Origin: Microbulbifer celer
Lineage (GTDB): Bacteria > Pseudomonadota > Gammaproteobacteria > Pseudomonadales > Cellvibrionaceae
Assembly (NCBI RefSeq): GCF_020991125.1
Contig: NZ_CP087715.1
Location: forward strand, 1 to 64,000
Reading direction: 5' to 3'
DNA: 64,000 nt
The position numbers and the translations under genes are program-made. The notes below the pieces were generated by a model that was not told the DNA's origin, ran no database searches, and saw nothing but the letters and a program-made list of their open reading frames with translations. Each line of letters starts with the position of its first letter. Positions within the stretch are counted from its first letter, which is position 1. Positions 25,614 to 34,660 of the stretch are shown here, piece by piece.

Positions 25614-26915
25614 TTATTGGGGCTGCTGGCTGGCGAAATAATCCAGCGTCAACTGGGTGAGAGCTCTGGTGCCGACTTTGAGGGCACTCTCTTCCACATA
25701 AAAGCGCGGTGAGTGATTGCTGGCAGCGGTGGCCGGATTCTTGCCCTCGGGTGTCACACCGAGAAAGTAATAAAAACCCGGTACTTCATTGGCGAAGAAG
25801 GAAAAATCCTCGGCCCCGGTGACCTTGGGGACTACCACCACCTTGCCTTCCCCTGCGGCGGCCTTCAGTGCCGGTAGCGCGGCTTCGGTCAGCGTCGGAT
25901 CATTGCTGGTAACCGGATAGCCTTCCAGGATTTCCACTTCCGCTTTCGCGCCGCTGCTTTCGGCGATCTTCTCTGCGGTGACTTTCAGGCGTTTGAAGAT
26001 TTCCTGGCGGTTGTCCATATCGAAATTGCGGATGGTGCCGTTCAGGTAGACGCTGTCCGGAATGATGTTGTTGCGCACACCACCGTCGATCACACCGAAG
26101 GAAACCACCGCCGGCTCCTTGGTGATATCAATCTGGCGGCTGACAATGGCCTGGGTGCCCATCACGATCTGTGCAGCGGCGGTGATCGGATCCACGCCGC
26201 CCCAGGGGCGCGAGCCGTGGGTCTGTCGACCTTCGACATTGATACGGAATTCATCCGAGCTCGCCATCAGCGGCCCGGAGCGGTAGCCGATCATGCCGCT
26301 GGGCAGGCCGGACGTCACATGCTGGCCGAAGGCCACGGCGGGCTTGTATTTCTTGAACAGCCCTTCCTTCAGCATCAACTCCGCACCGCCTTCCTCGCCA
26401 TCCGGTGCCCCTTCCTCGGCGGGCTGGAAGATAAATAGTACATTGCCGGCCAGTTCATCGCGCATTCCGGCAAGCACCTGGGCGGCGCCCATCAGCATGG
26501 CCACGTGGGTATCGTGGCCGCAGGCGTGCATCACACCCACTTCCTCACCGTTGTACTCGGTGGTGACCTTGGAGGCGAAGGGCAGGTCCACCTCTTCGGC
26601 GACCGGCAGGGCATCCATATCCGCACGCAGGGCGACCGTCGGCCCGGGCTTGCCGCCTTTCAGCAGCGCCACCACGCCGGTGTGGGCAATGCCGGTTTCC
26701 ACTTCCATGTCGAGTGCTTGCAGGTGCTCGGTGATGTACTTGGCGGTCTCGAATTCCCGGTTACCTAGTTCAGGGTTCTGGTGAATATGACGGCGCCACT
26801 CGATCACGTCGTCTTCGGTTTGCGCCAGTAGCTTATCAATGTCGTCTGCCTGGGCGAGGGGTGTCGCGGTGACAGCGGAAAGAGAGAGCGCGAGGGACAG
26901 CAGTGTTTTTTTCAC
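25614..26915 (-). CDS. Exported M20D-family amidohydrolase/carboxypeptidase
   Basis: This is a periplasmic or secreted metal-dependent amidohydrolase (433 aa). Signal peptide 1-23 ends TPLAQADD. M20 motifs are RRHIHQNPELGNREFETA, ALRADMDALPV (metal Asp), HACGHDTHVAMLMGAA, FIFQPAEEG and, near the C-terminus, GAEDFSFF. The dimerisation domain contains GRQTHGSRPWGGVDP. Family members hydrolyse N-acyl amino acids, hippurate or aminobenzoyl-glutamate; the substrate here is unknown. The start is GTG with AGGA upstream. It diverges from a small TPR gene, and an AbgT transporter lies 1.6 kb away. Confidence 0.9.
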   Translation of the reverse strand: MKKTLLSLALSLSAVTATPLAQADDIDKLLAQTEDDVIEWRRHIHQNPELGNREFETAKYITEHLQALDMEVETGIAHTGVVALLKGGKPGPTVALRADMDALPVAEEVDLPFASKVTTEYNGEEVGVMHACGHDTHVAMLMGAAQVLAGMRDELAGNVLFIFQPAEEGAPDGEEGGAELMLKEGLFKKYKPAVAFGQHVTSGLPSGMIGYRSGPLMASSDEFRINVEGRQTHGSRPWGGVDPITAAAQIVMGTQAIVSRQIDITKEPAVVSFGVIDGGVRNNIIPDSVYLNGTIRNFDMDNRQEIFKRLKVTAEKIAESSGAKAEVEILEGYPVTSNDPTLTEAALPALKAAAGEGKVVVVPKVTGAEDFSFFANEVPGFYYFLGVTPEGKNPATAASNHSPRFYVEESALKVGTRALTQLTLDYFASQQPQ

Positions 26916-26991
26916 GGCGGATTCCTGTTTTTCCGGGTTGGTGTTGTTATGGTCTCGATTCGAGTCTAACGCGATTATGAAGGATTACCCC

Positions 26992-27318
26992 ATGACCAAT
27001 CCGATCATCGAGCGATTGCAGGCGCAGCTGGACGCCGGCAAGGATTCTCCCCTGCTGCGGTTCGGCCTCGGCAGCGCTCTGTTCAACGCTAAAAACTATG
27101 CGGAAGCGGCAGTGCACCTGCGGGAATGTGTCAAGCAAATGCCGGACCACTCCGCGGCCTGGAAGCTGCTGGGTCGCAGTGAAATGTCCCTCGACAATCG
27201 CGATGCCGCCGAGGAGGCCTTTACCCGGGGACTGAGGGTAGCGGAAGACAAGGGCGATGTGCAGGTGGCGCGGGAGATCGGGGTATTTCTGAAAAAGCTG
27301 GCGCGCAGCGGGAAATGA
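26992..27318 (+). CDS. Small TPR-repeat protein
   Basis: This is a 108-aa helical protein with about two to three tetratricopeptide repeats (ALFNAKNYAEAAVHLRECVK, then DHSAAWKLLGRSEM and DAAEEAFTRGLRVA). It is probably a cytoplasmic protein-interaction module, and the partner is unknown. ATG 26992 was chosen because AAGGA lies seven bases upstream; reading frames opening further upstream overlap the divergent amidohydrolase start. A strong terminator follows. Confidence 0.8.
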   Translation: MTNPIIERLQAQLDAGKDSPLLRFGLGSALFNAKNYAEAAVHLRECVKQMPDHSAAWKLLGRSEMSLDNRDAAEEAFTRGLRVAEDKGDVQVAREIGVFLKKLARSGK

Positions 27319-27322
27319 AAAC

Positions 27323-27355
27323 ACGGGCTCCACCGGTCTGGTGGAGCCCGTTTTT
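27323..27355. terminator. Bidirectional terminator between TPR and GH43 genes
   Basis: A 12-bp perfect stem ACGGGCTCCACC/GGTGGAGCCCGT (27323-27334 with 27340-27351) has a 5-nt loop and is followed by TTTTT. An A-rich stretch on the left side could serve the convergent GH43 gene. Confidence 0.87.
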
Positions 27356-27363
27356 GCGATCTG

Positions 27364-28389
27364 TCAGTCTTCTTTTTGTGCAGCTTTCTGCGCGAGGGTG
27401 CTGGCCTTGGCCGCTTTCACGCGATCGGCAAAATCTGCCACGCCCTGCTCGGTGCGCTCGACTTTCTGGATGGTGCCGTCTGCATTGAAGTGCAGGTATT
27501 CCGCGGTGGAGTAGCGCTGGCGCTTTTCGCAGCTGGATACCGGGGACTTCAGCCAGCGATGGTAGAACAGCAGCCACTCGTCCTTGTACTCGACAATGGA
27601 GTGGTGGTTATTGCTTTCGTTCTCCTGTTCCATGAACACGCCCTTGTATTCCCAGGGACCCTTGGGAGAATCGGACATGTAGTAGGCCAGCTCGCGGTTG
27701 TTTTCCGGCATGGTGAAGTAATACTTGTCATCGCGTTTGAATACCCACGGGCCTTCCATCTTGGGCTCGTAGCCCCCCATATCCATCTTGTGGAAATCGC
27801 CCTTGATGCTCAGCATGTCGTCGGCCATTTCCGCCACGTAGTAGTCGAAATTGGTGCCGTGGAAGTAGAGGTAGGCCTTGCCGTCGTCGTCCATGAACAG
27901 CGCCGGATCATTGGCGTAGGGTTCGCGCCACAGGGGCTTGCCGATGGCGTCCTTGAACGGGCCGGTAGGGGAGTCGCTGACGGCAATACCGATGCCCATC
28001 CACTTGGTACTGTTCTCGGGGTTGATCCGGTCCTTGTGGCCGGTTCCGGCGGGGAACACCAGATAGTACTTGCCGTTCTTGTAGGCTGCGTCCGGCGCCC
28101 AGGCGTAGTTGTCGGCCCAGGACAGGTCGTCCACGGACAGTACTGCACCGTGGTCAGTCCAGTTCACCAGGTCCTTGGACGAGAATACGTGCCAGTTCTT
28201 CATCCAGAAGTCTTCCTGGCACTCTTCATCGTGGGAGGTGTAGAGGTACATCTTGCCGTCTTCCCACACGTGGGCCGAGGGGTCGGCGGTTTTGATGTCG
28301 CTGCCGAAATCCAGTGGATTCTGGGCCTGGGCGGCGGTGGCCCCCAGGATCAGGGCGAGCAGAGACGCCTTCAGTTTATTCTTGTACAT
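27364..28389 (-). CDS. Exported glycoside hydrolase family 43
   Basis: This is a secreted or periplasmic five-bladed beta-propeller glycosidase (341 aa). The signal peptide ends near residue 22 (ATAAQAQ). Likely GH43 active-site residues are the base Asp in KTADPSAHV, the Asp in YANDPALF and the acid Glu in KMEGPWVF. Members act on arabinose-, xylose- or galactose-containing side chains; specificity cannot be read from sequence alone. The start has a strong AAGGAG. The C-terminal tail (AKASTLAQKAAQKED) is polar and probably unstructured. It lies between a TPR gene and an AbgT transporter. Confidence 0.88.
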   Translation of the reverse strand: MYKNKLKASLLALILGATAAQAQNPLDFGSDIKTADPSAHVWEDGKMYLYTSHDEECQEDFWMKNWHVFSSKDLVNWTDHGAVLSVDDLSWADNYAWAPDAAYKNGKYYLVFPAGTGHKDRINPENSTKWMGIGIAVSDSPTGPFKDAIGKPLWREPYANDPALFMDDDGKAYLYFHGTNFDYYVAEMADDMLSIKGDFHKMDMGGYEPKMEGPWVFKRDDKYYFTMPENNRELAYYMSDSPKGPWEYKGVFMEQENESNNHHSIVEYKDEWLLFYHRWLKSPVSSCEKRQRYSTAEYLHFNADGTIQKVERTEQGVADFADRVKAAKASTLAQKAAQKED

Positions 28390-28473
28390 GGTTGCTCCTT
28401 CATCGCGGAAGGGGAGTCCTTCCTGTCAGACCGTTATTTTATTTGGTCATACCGATTGTACCGGTTGGCAGAC

Positions 28474-28504
28474 AAAAAGAAACCGCGCCAGTTGGCGCGG
28501 TTTC
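28474..28504 (-). terminator. Intrinsic terminator of the AbgT gene
   Basis: On the minus strand a stem GAAACCGCGCCA/TGGCGCGGTTTC (28479-28504) is followed by five T residues (28474-28478). It lies 27 bp after the stop codon. Confidence 0.85.
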
Positions 28505-28530
28505 GGTAGCGACGAGAGCAGGCGGGTGGT

Positions 28531-30132
28531 TTACATGCTGAAGTAGGTCGCCGCACCCGGGCCTACCGGCAGTCCGGCCACAAACACCCACAGGAAGAAC
28601 AGTACGGTCCAGCCGATAAAGAAGAAAATGGAGTAGGGGATCATGGTTGCGATCAGCGTGCCGATCCCCAGGTCTTTCTTGTAACGGGTGGCAAAGGAGA
28701 CGATCAGGCCGAAGTAGCTCATCATCGGCGTGATGATATTGGTCACCGAATCGCCGATCCGATAGGCCGCCTGGATCACCTCCGGTGCGTAGCCCAGCAG
28801 CATCAGCATCGGTACAAAGATCGGTGCGGTCACCGCCCACTGCGCCGAGGCACTGCCCAGGCTCAGGTTTACCAGGCCGCACATCATGATGAAGAACACG
28901 AACAGGATCGGACCGGTGAGGCCGATACTCTGCAGGGTCTCCGCCCCCAGTACCGCGAAGATAGTGCCCAGGTTGGTCATCTTGAAAAAGGCCACGAACT
29001 GCGCGGCAAAAAATACCAGCACGATATACATGCCCATGGTGCCCATGCTCCGGGACATGGCATCGATCACGTCGCGATCGTTGTTCATGGTGCCCACCAC
29101 CTTGCCGTAGACAAAGCCCGGTACCGCAAAGAACACCACGATCAGCGCCACAATGCCCTTCAGGAACGGCGAGCCGGCCACTTCACCGGTCTCCTGATTC
29201 CGCAGCACGCCCCACTCTGGGACGATGGTCAGTGCCAGCAGCGCACACACACCCAGCACCGCGAGGCCGGCAAATTTGAGGCCGCGCTTTTCGGTGTCCG
29301 TGAGCGCGGTCATCTTGTCCTGGGACAGATCCACCGACGCTTCGCTGCTATCGTATTTGCCCAGCTTCGGCTCGACGATGGCGATGGTGACCCAGCTGCC
29401 GACAATGGTGATCAGGAAGGTACTGACGATCATGAAGAACCAGTTCACTTCCGGTCCCACCACATAGCCGGGGTCGATCATGTGTGCGGCGGACTCGGTG
29501 ATCCCGGACAGTAGCGGATCCACGGTACCCAGCAACAGGTTGGCACTGTAACCGCCGGAGACCCCGGCAAACGCCGCCGCCAGGCCCGCCAACGGGTGGC
29601 GCCCCAGGGAGTGGAAGATCATTGCCGCTAGCGGGATCAGAACCACGTATCCCAGCTCTGAAGCCGTGTTGGAGATGATACCGGCGAACACCACCACCAC
29701 GGTTACCGTGCGCTTGGAAGCGCCCATCACCAGTCCGCGGACCGCGGCAGACAGCAGCCCGGAGTGCTCGGCGATGCCCACACCCAGCAGGGCCACCAGC
29801 ACCGTGCCGAGCGGCGCAAAGCCGGTGAAATTGGTCACCAGGGTGGTGACGATGGTCCTGAGTCCCTCGCCGGAGAACAGATTGACCACTTGGATCACGC
29901 CATCTGCGGCGCGGCCGCTGGCACCTTCCGGCCGGGGATCTACTACCGACAGGCCAAAGTAAGAGGCGATACCACTCAGTACCACCACGCCCAGGGCGAA
30001 CATGGCGAACAGGGTGATCGGGTGGGGGAGCAGGTTGCCGAGCCACTCGACGGTGTCGAGGAAGCGGGTGAAGGCAGTCTTTTTACCGTTGGGCGAGTTA
30101 GTCAGCTCGCTGGAGGGCGCGGATGTGGTCAT
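28531..30132 (-). CDS. AbgT-family transporter
   Basis: This inner membrane transporter of 533 aa has about eleven to thirteen hydrophobic segments. The N-terminus TVEWLGNLLPHPITLFAMFA and the repeated GLVNLSLGSASAQWAVTAPI and PMMSYFGLIV segments are typical of AbgT, whose members import aminobenzoyl-glutamate or export sulfonamides and related compounds. ATG 30132 follows GGGAAGA. An M20D amidohydrolase, the enzyme class paired with AbgT in E. coli, lies nearby but is not in the same transcript. Confidence 0.9.
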   Translation of the reverse strand: MTTSAPSSELTNSPNGKKTAFTRFLDTVEWLGNLLPHPITLFAMFALGVVVLSGIASYFGLSVVDPRPEGASGRAADGVIQVVNLFSGEGLRTIVTTLVTNFTGFAPLGTVLVALLGVGIAEHSGLLSAAVRGLVMGASKRTVTVVVVFAGIISNTASELGYVVLIPLAAMIFHSLGRHPLAGLAAAFAGVSGGYSANLLLGTVDPLLSGITESAAHMIDPGYVVGPEVNWFFMIVSTFLITIVGSWVTIAIVEPKLGKYDSSEASVDLSQDKMTALTDTEKRGLKFAGLAVLGVCALLALTIVPEWGVLRNQETGEVAGSPFLKGIVALIVVFFAVPGFVYGKVVGTMNNDRDVIDAMSRSMGTMGMYIVLVFFAAQFVAFFKMTNLGTIFAVLGAETLQSIGLTGPILFVFFIMMCGLVNLSLGSASAQWAVTAPIFVPMLMLLGYAPEVIQAAYRIGDSVTNIITPMMSYFGLIVSFATRYKKDLGIGTLIATMIPYSIFFFIGWTVLFFLWVFVAGLPVGPGAATYFSM

Positions 30133-30328
30133 TCGTCTTCCCGGTTATTATCAGAATGGCTAAAAAATGATCATTGGCGCGAAATAATACATGAAACGAC
30201 AAGAGATTGTCCCCTGGGGAGACGAACGGCGGGTAAAAAACTGCAATTCCCGACCCAATAGATAGTCGTATGCTGGGATGTCCGCCAGATTCAGGGAAAT
30301 TTATTGTGGAAATAGGTGAGGGGGGGAG

Positions 30329-30366
30329 AAAAAAGGCGGCGTTACGACGCCCCGCAAGTGGCGGGG
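30329..30366 (-). terminator. Probable terminator of the ompW-like gene
   Basis: On the minus strand, stem GGCGT/ACGCC (30338-30351) is followed by GCC and six T residues (30329-30334). A second GC-rich pairing, CCCCGC/GCGGGG, lies at 30350-30366. It sits about 50 bp after the gene end. Confidence 0.6.
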
Positions 30367-30418
30367 ACGCCCCATGGGAGAATGGCAGGGGAGCATGGCA
30401 GGGGGGAATAGCGAGCAT

Positions 30419-31171
30419 TCAGAATTTATAACCGATGCCGAGAGAGTAGACCCAGGGATCGATATCCACGTCTGTGCTGATACGGGTGCGGTAACCTTCG
30501 AAGGTGCGGAAGCTGATGTTCGCCTCGGCGTCGATATCCAGGTACCAGACCGCGGCGTTCACCAGCCAGTTGCTGTCGGGGCCGAAGGCGATATCGATCC
30601 CCAGTTCGCCGGCCAGGCCCCAGGAGTCGTCCAGGTGCAGGCTGGCAGAAGAAGAGGCGTCGAGAACATCGTGGAAGTATTCATTGGCCACGTCGCTGAT
30701 TTTTTCATCCCTGAAGGTGGTGAAGTTCACCCCTAACCCGACATAGGGCTGTACCCAGGACTCCTGACATACCGGGAACCATTGGATGGTGACGGTGGGG
30801 GGGAGGTGCTCGATACTGCCCAGGTCCACCCTGCCCAGCTGGCCACCGTCTAGGTCTGGCAGGCCGGCTACTTCCAGGTCGTGCTCAAACGGCAGTGCAG
30901 CGAGAATGCCGAGGCCGAAGTGGTCGGCGAACAGCCAGGTACCGGTGAAAGTAGCGCTGTCGCCGGTGTCTACGTAGAGGCGAGTGTCCGGGAGCTCGCT
31001 GGTGCGGTCGATCTGCAGCCAGTCGGAGTCGTCATCGGGGTCCACATAGCCCCAGCCGACGCGGACAATGATGTCTCCCTGTTCGTAATCTGCCAGGCAC
31101 TGGCTGCTACACAATGAGGCCGCGAGCAACAGGGCGGCGGGGCCGAGGAGTTTGGCGGTGATTGTCATCAT
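30419..31171 (-). CDS. OmpW-family outer membrane protein
   Basis: This is an eight-stranded outer membrane beta-barrel of about 250 aa. The signal peptide ends near CLADYEQGD. The first strand DIIVRVGWGYVDPDDDS, the LPPTVTIQWFPV segment, VQPYVGLGVNFTTF and the terminal IDPWVYSLGIGYKF with final Phe all match OmpW. Such proteins form narrow hydrophobic channels. ATG 31171 is favoured because GGGAG lies five bases upstream; a GTG at 31177 sits too close to it. Confidence 0.9.
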   Translation of the reverse strand: MMTITAKLLGPAALLLAASLCSSQCLADYEQGDIIVRVGWGYVDPDDDSDWLQIDRTSELPDTRLYVDTGDSATFTGTWLFADHFGLGILAALPFEHDLEVAGLPDLDGGQLGRVDLGSIEHLPPTVTIQWFPVCQESWVQPYVGLGVNFTTFRDEKISDVANEYFHDVLDASSSASLHLDDSWGLAGELGIDIAFGPDSNWLVNAAVWYLDIDAEANISFRTFEGYRTRISTDVDIDPWVYSLGIGYKF

Positions 31172-31372
31172 GTTCACTCCCTGAACGGATAAGCGGTGAT
31201 TCCCAAGGGGCGCAATCCCTTCAGTCTAGTGGGAATCGGCAATACCTTGGTGTATATCCAGATGACAAGTCCGTGGGGAGTTGCCGTAAAAGGGTGTCTG
31301 GATTAATGTGATCACAAATGTGGCCAGAATTGGCTGCCTGCAATTGATTGACTGTTGAGAGGCTGTAACGGC

Positions 31373-32080
31373 ATGAAAATAGGTGTGCTGAAGACGGATG
31401 ATGTGCGCGAGGAGCTGGTAGGGGAATTTGGCGAGTATCCGGAGATGTTTGCGGATCTGTTATTGCGCGAGGACCCTGCCCTGGAGTTTGTGACCTATGA
31501 AGTGCAGCACGGTCACTATCCGGATGACATCGATGAGGTGGATGCGTATCTGATTACTGGCAGCAAGAGCGGGGTGTACGAGGACAAGCCGTGGATTCCG
31601 CCGCTGATGGATTTTGTGCGCGAGTTGCATCGCCGTCAGAAGCCGACGTTGGGGATCTGTTTTGGCCATCAGCTGATTGCCCATGCGTTGGGTGGTAAGA
31701 CGCGCAAGTCGGAGAAGGGCTGGGGTGTGGGTGTCCACAGTTATGAGGTCCAGGAGACGCCGGTGTGGATGGGGGAGCCGCAGGAGAAGTTCAGTCTGCT
31801 GGTGAGTCATCAGGATCAGGTGGAGACTTTGCCGCCGGAGACGAAGGTGATCGCGGGGAGTGATTTCTGCCCTTATGCGATGCTGCAGGTTGGTGAGCAC
31901 ATGCTAACCATGCAGGCCCACCCGGAGTTCACCAAGCCTTATTCCAAGGGGTTGATGGAGCTGCGCCAGGAGGTGTTCGGGGAAGAGATGGTGGAGAAGG
32001 GCAAAGCGTCTCTACAGAATGATATCCACACCCGTGCGGTGGCGCAGTGGATGCTTTCTTTCCTGAAAAATGCTTCGTAG
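31373..32080 (+). CDS. Class I glutamine amidotransferase-like protein
   Basis: This is a GMP-synthase-like stand-alone glutaminase domain of 235 aa. The nucleophile Cys lies in LGICFGHQ near residue 99, and the catalytic His-Glu in MQAHPEF near residue 183. Upstream YLITGSKSGVYED is the oxyanion region. Such proteins can act in gamma-glutamyl removal or as amidotransferase subunits; no synthetase partner is visible. The start ATG 31373 has only a distant GAGAGG. The 120-bp palindromic repeat (inverted copy) follows the stop after 30 bp. Confidence 0.85.
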   Translation: MKIGVLKTDDVREELVGEFGEYPEMFADLLLREDPALEFVTYEVQHGHYPDDIDEVDAYLITGSKSGVYEDKPWIPPLMDFVRELHRRQKPTLGICFGHQLIAHALGGKTRKSEKGWGVGVHSYEVQETPVWMGEPQEKFSLLVSHQDQVETLPPETKVIAGSDFCPYAMLQVGEHMLTMQAHPEFTKPYSKGLMELRQEVFGEEMVEKGKASLQNDIHTRAVAQWMLSFLKNAS

Positions 32081-32110
32081 CAAGAGCGAAAGCCTTACCG
32101 CCCTGACAGT

Positions 32111-32230
32111 GGCGGTGCCGCTACCGGGTACAGGTTTGTGAAACACGCCGTAAACCCATCCATGGGGGCTCTTCTGCGAGGTCCCTCTCGCAGAAGGTTT
32201 CACAAACCTGTACCCGGTATCGCCCCCTTC
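32111..32230 (-). repeat. 120-bp palindromic repeat, copy 2 (inverted)
   Basis: A 23-bp perfect inverted repeat (32122-32144 with 32197-32219) surrounds a hairpin (32171-32180 with 32187-32196) identical, in reverse orientation, to that of copy 1, and the same core (32145-32170). The total length is also exactly 120 bp. The stem differs from copy 1 over about 14 positions, yet each change is matched in the other arm. It lies between convergent genes here. Confidence 0.87.
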
Positions 32231-32258
32231 ACATTGACCTGCGTACTTTGTTAGCAGG

Positions 32259-32807
32259 CTATTTCCACTTGATATTACAGCCAACAGAAGGCGTCTGGTC
32301 TTCTGACGGCTGCTTTCCCGCCAGCACCGCATCCGCTGCTGCACGCAGATCCTTGCCATTCACCGGTTCGTCATTGCCCGGCCGGCTGTCATCAAACTGG
32401 CCGCGGTAAGCGAGCTTCCCTTTGCCATCAAAGATAAAGAAATCCGGTGTGCACGCCGCGTCAAACGCCTTGGCGACGGACTGATCCTCATCCACCAGGT
32501 AGGCAAAGGGATATCCCCGTGCGGCCACTTCTTCCTGCATTTTTTCCGGACTGTCTTCTGGGTAATTGGCGAAGTCGTTGCTGTTGATGGCGACGATGCC
32601 GAGGCCGGCGGCCATGTACTGTTCGCTAAATTCGGCCAGTGCCGCGGCGATATGTTTGACGAATGGGCAGTGGTTGCAGATGAACATCACCAGTAGGGGC
32701 TTGCCGCTGTAGTGGCTGCTGCTGACGAGGGTGCCGGTGGGGGCGGGCAGGGAGAATGCGGGTATGGGGGTGCCGAGTGGAATCATGGATGAGGGGGTAA
32801 GCGCCAT
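32259..32807 (-). CDS. Thioredoxin-like/AhpC-TSA family protein
   Basis: This is a peroxiredoxin/thioredoxin-fold protein of 182 aa. The CxxC-type motif sits in FICNHCPFVKH near residues 44-47, and ACTPDFFIFD near residue 119 is the cis-Pro loop. Family members with CNHCP are probable thiol oxidoreductases with no defined partner. There is no signal peptide, so it is probably cytoplasmic. AAGGAG lies upstream of the ATG. It diverges from the urease operon. Confidence 0.87.
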   Translation of the reverse strand: MALTPSSMIPLGTPIPAFSLPAPTGTLVSSSHYSGKPLLVMFICNHCPFVKHIAAALAEFSEQYMAAGLGIVAINSNDFANYPEDSPEKMQEEVAARGYPFAYLVDEDQSVAKAFDAACTPDFFIFDGKGKLAYRGQFDDSRPGNDEPVNGKDLRAAADAVLAGKQPSEDQTPSVGCNIKWK

Positions 32808-33055
32808 GCTGTGCTCCTTGTCCTGTTTGCCGGTAGTAAGCGATGTTGTTTGAGTGTACGGTGTTTGGGTTTCATTTCCAGCGTGGTAGCGGGCCCTGCC
32901 CGGTTTATAAAAATAGTTTCTACGTTAATTGACGCATTCCCCCGCTGGCGGATTCTTGGTTCCATTGATCTCGAATCGCACTTGTCGTCTGTTTGGTCCC
33001 GCTGCCGGATACAACGGGCGGACTGGTGATGAAAATTCTCTGAAGTGTCCGGTGT

Positions 33056-33946
33056 ATGAATCAGCTCGCTGTTGCCGAAAGTCCCCTTGAGGAAAGCGCC
33101 GCTGCGGGTCGCTGGCACGCGGATCTGGATCTGCGATTTGAGTGCGGTGAGCGCGGCTGCCGGTTGGCGCGCAATCATCATCGCGGACCACTATATGTGC
33201 AGAAGCCGTTTTTTCCGGAGGGGCGCGATCTCGCGCATGTCTATCTACTGCATCCGCCGGGTGGCCTGGTTTCCGGTGATCGTCTGGATATCCGTGCGGT
33301 GGCGGAGAAAGGCGCGCGCGCACTGGTGACTACTACTGGCGCGGGGCGGGTTTATCGCGCGCGGCCGGATGGGCTTTTGCAAAGTCAGAATACGGCGTTG
33401 CGGGTGGCGCCGGGGGCGAGCCTTGAGTGGCTGCCGCTGGAAAATATTGCCTACCCCGGTGCCAACGGGGCGATGAACACGAGAGTGGATCTTTCTGTGG
33501 ACAGTCATTTTGCCGGCTGGGAAATCACGTCCCTGGGGCTCCCTGCCTGTGATGCGCCGTTTGCCAGCGGCAGGCTGCTGCAGCGGTTGGAAATTTTTCG
33601 CGAGGGTGTGCCGTTGTTGATCGAGGCGCTGCGGCTTGGGGGAGGGCGTAATAACCCGCTCGCAGCGCGTGCCGGCTTGCGCGGGTTCCCGGTGAACGGG
33701 TTGATGGTGATGGGACCATTCAAATCGTCGCCTTCAGAGTCGCTACTCGGGCATTGTCGGGAAATGATCGAAGTCCGAGACGGGGAGATTCTGGGTGGCA
33801 TTTCGTTCACGGCTGAAATGCTGGTGGTGCGGGCACTGGGATTCTGCGGATTCGAGATGCGCGCCCTTTTTACCGGCTTGTGGGAAATCCTGCGCCCGGA
33901 ACTGCTGCATCGCCCCGCTTGCGCGCCGCGTATCTGGCGTACCTGA
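33056..33946 (+). CDS. ureD: Urease accessory protein UreD
   Basis: UreD (296 aa) binds apo-urease and helps UreF and UreG deliver nickel. Typical segments are FFPEGRDLAHVYLLHPPGGLVSGD near residue 43, TTTGAGRVYRA near 96 and WLPLENIAYPGA near 124. It heads the order ureDABC-EFG, common in gammaproteobacteria. The 248-bp gap upstream separates it from a divergent thioredoxin-like gene and should hold the operon promoter, although no clear sigma-54 or sigma-70 site was found. Confidence 0.93.
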   Translation: MNQLAVAESPLEESAAAGRWHADLDLRFECGERGCRLARNHHRGPLYVQKPFFPEGRDLAHVYLLHPPGGLVSGDRLDIRAVAEKGARALVTTTGAGRVYRARPDGLLQSQNTALRVAPGASLEWLPLENIAYPGANGAMNTRVDLSVDSHFAGWEITSLGLPACDAPFASGRLLQRLEIFREGVPLLIEALRLGGGRNNPLAARAGLRGFPVNGLMVMGPFKSSPSESLLGHCREMIEVRDGEILGGISFTAEMLVVRALGFCGFEMRALFTGLWEILRPELLHRPACAPRIWRT

Positions 33947-33985
33947 ATCAATAAAAACGTTGAAAATTTAAGTGCAGGAAAGCGC

Positions 33986-34288
33986 ATGGAATTACTGCCG
34001 AGAGAAAAAGACAAACTGCTTGTTTTTACCGCCGCGCTGTTGGCGGAACGCAGGTTGTCGCGCGGGTTGAAATTGAATTACCCGGAGGCGGTGGCTCTGA
34101 TTTCCATGGAAATCATCGAGGGTGCGCGGGATGGCAAGAGTGTGGCGGAGCTGATGGGGTATGGCCGCGAAATTCTGCGTGCGGAGCAGGTGATGGACGG
34201 GGTGGCAGACATGATTCACGAGGTGCAGGTGGAGGCCACCTTTCCCGACGGCACCAAGCTGGTCACGGTGCACAATCCGATTTCCTGA
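33986..34288 (+). CDS. ureA: Urease gamma subunit
   Basis: This is the smallest structural subunit (100 aa) of nickel urease, which hydrolyses urea to ammonia and carbamate. It starts [20 protein letters not shown] and contains [20 protein letters not shown] and [15 protein letters not shown], hallmarks of the family. The length is exact for bacterial UreA. It starts 39 bp after ureD and is followed 18 bp later by ureB, so all are one operon. Confidence 0.97.
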   Translation: MELLPREKDKLLVFTAALLAERRLSRGLKLNYPEAVALISMEIIEGARDGKSVAELMGYGREILRAEQVMDGVADMIHEVQVEATFPDGTKLVTVHNPIS

Positions 34289-34306
34289 ATACGCCAGCGG
34301 AGAAAA

Positions 34307-34660
34307 ATGATGATTCCCGGAGAAATTCAGGTCGCGTCAGATAAAGGGGATATCGAACTGAATCCCGGTCGCGAGACGCGCACCCTGCGTATAGAAAATA
34401 CCGGTGATCGGCCGGTACAGGTGGGCTCGCACTACCATTTTTACGAAGTGAATCCGGCGCTGCGGTTTGAGCGCGATCGGGCGTGGGGGTTTCATTTGAA
34501 TATTGCCTCCGGCACCGCGGTGCGCTTTGAGCCCGGCCAGGGGCGGCAAGTGGAACTGGTGGCCTATGCGGGGTTGCGCCGGGTGTTCGGTTTTCGTGGT
34601 GAAGTGATGGGTCCGCTGGACGGCGCGGGCCGCGAGCGTAAACAGGAGCCATCATCGTGA
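34307..34660 (+). CDS. ureB: Urease beta subunit
   Basis: This is the beta subunit of urease (117 aa), with PGEIQV at the start, [19 protein letters not shown] and [20 protein letters not shown]. Two consecutive ATGs (34307 and 34310) follow GGAG, and the second has the more usual spacing. The end overlaps the ureC GTG start by four bases, which implies translational coupling. The C-terminal tail ([12 protein letters not shown]) is polar. Confidence 0.97.
   Translation: MMIPGEIQVASDKGDIELNPGRETRTLRIENTGDRPVQVGSHYHFYEVNPALRFERDRAWGFHLNIASGTAVRFEPGQGRQVELVAYAGLRRVFGFRGEVMGPLDGAGRERKQEPSS

Noticed and set aside
26839..26991. N-terminal extension of the TPR gene
   Set aside because: It overlaps the divergent amidohydrolase start region and lacks a ribosome binding site, while ATG 26992 has one.
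32950..32965. Sigma-54-like TGGCGGATTCTTGG upstream of ureD
   Set aside because: The spacing between the GG and the TTG is one base short and the GC of the -12 element is missing.
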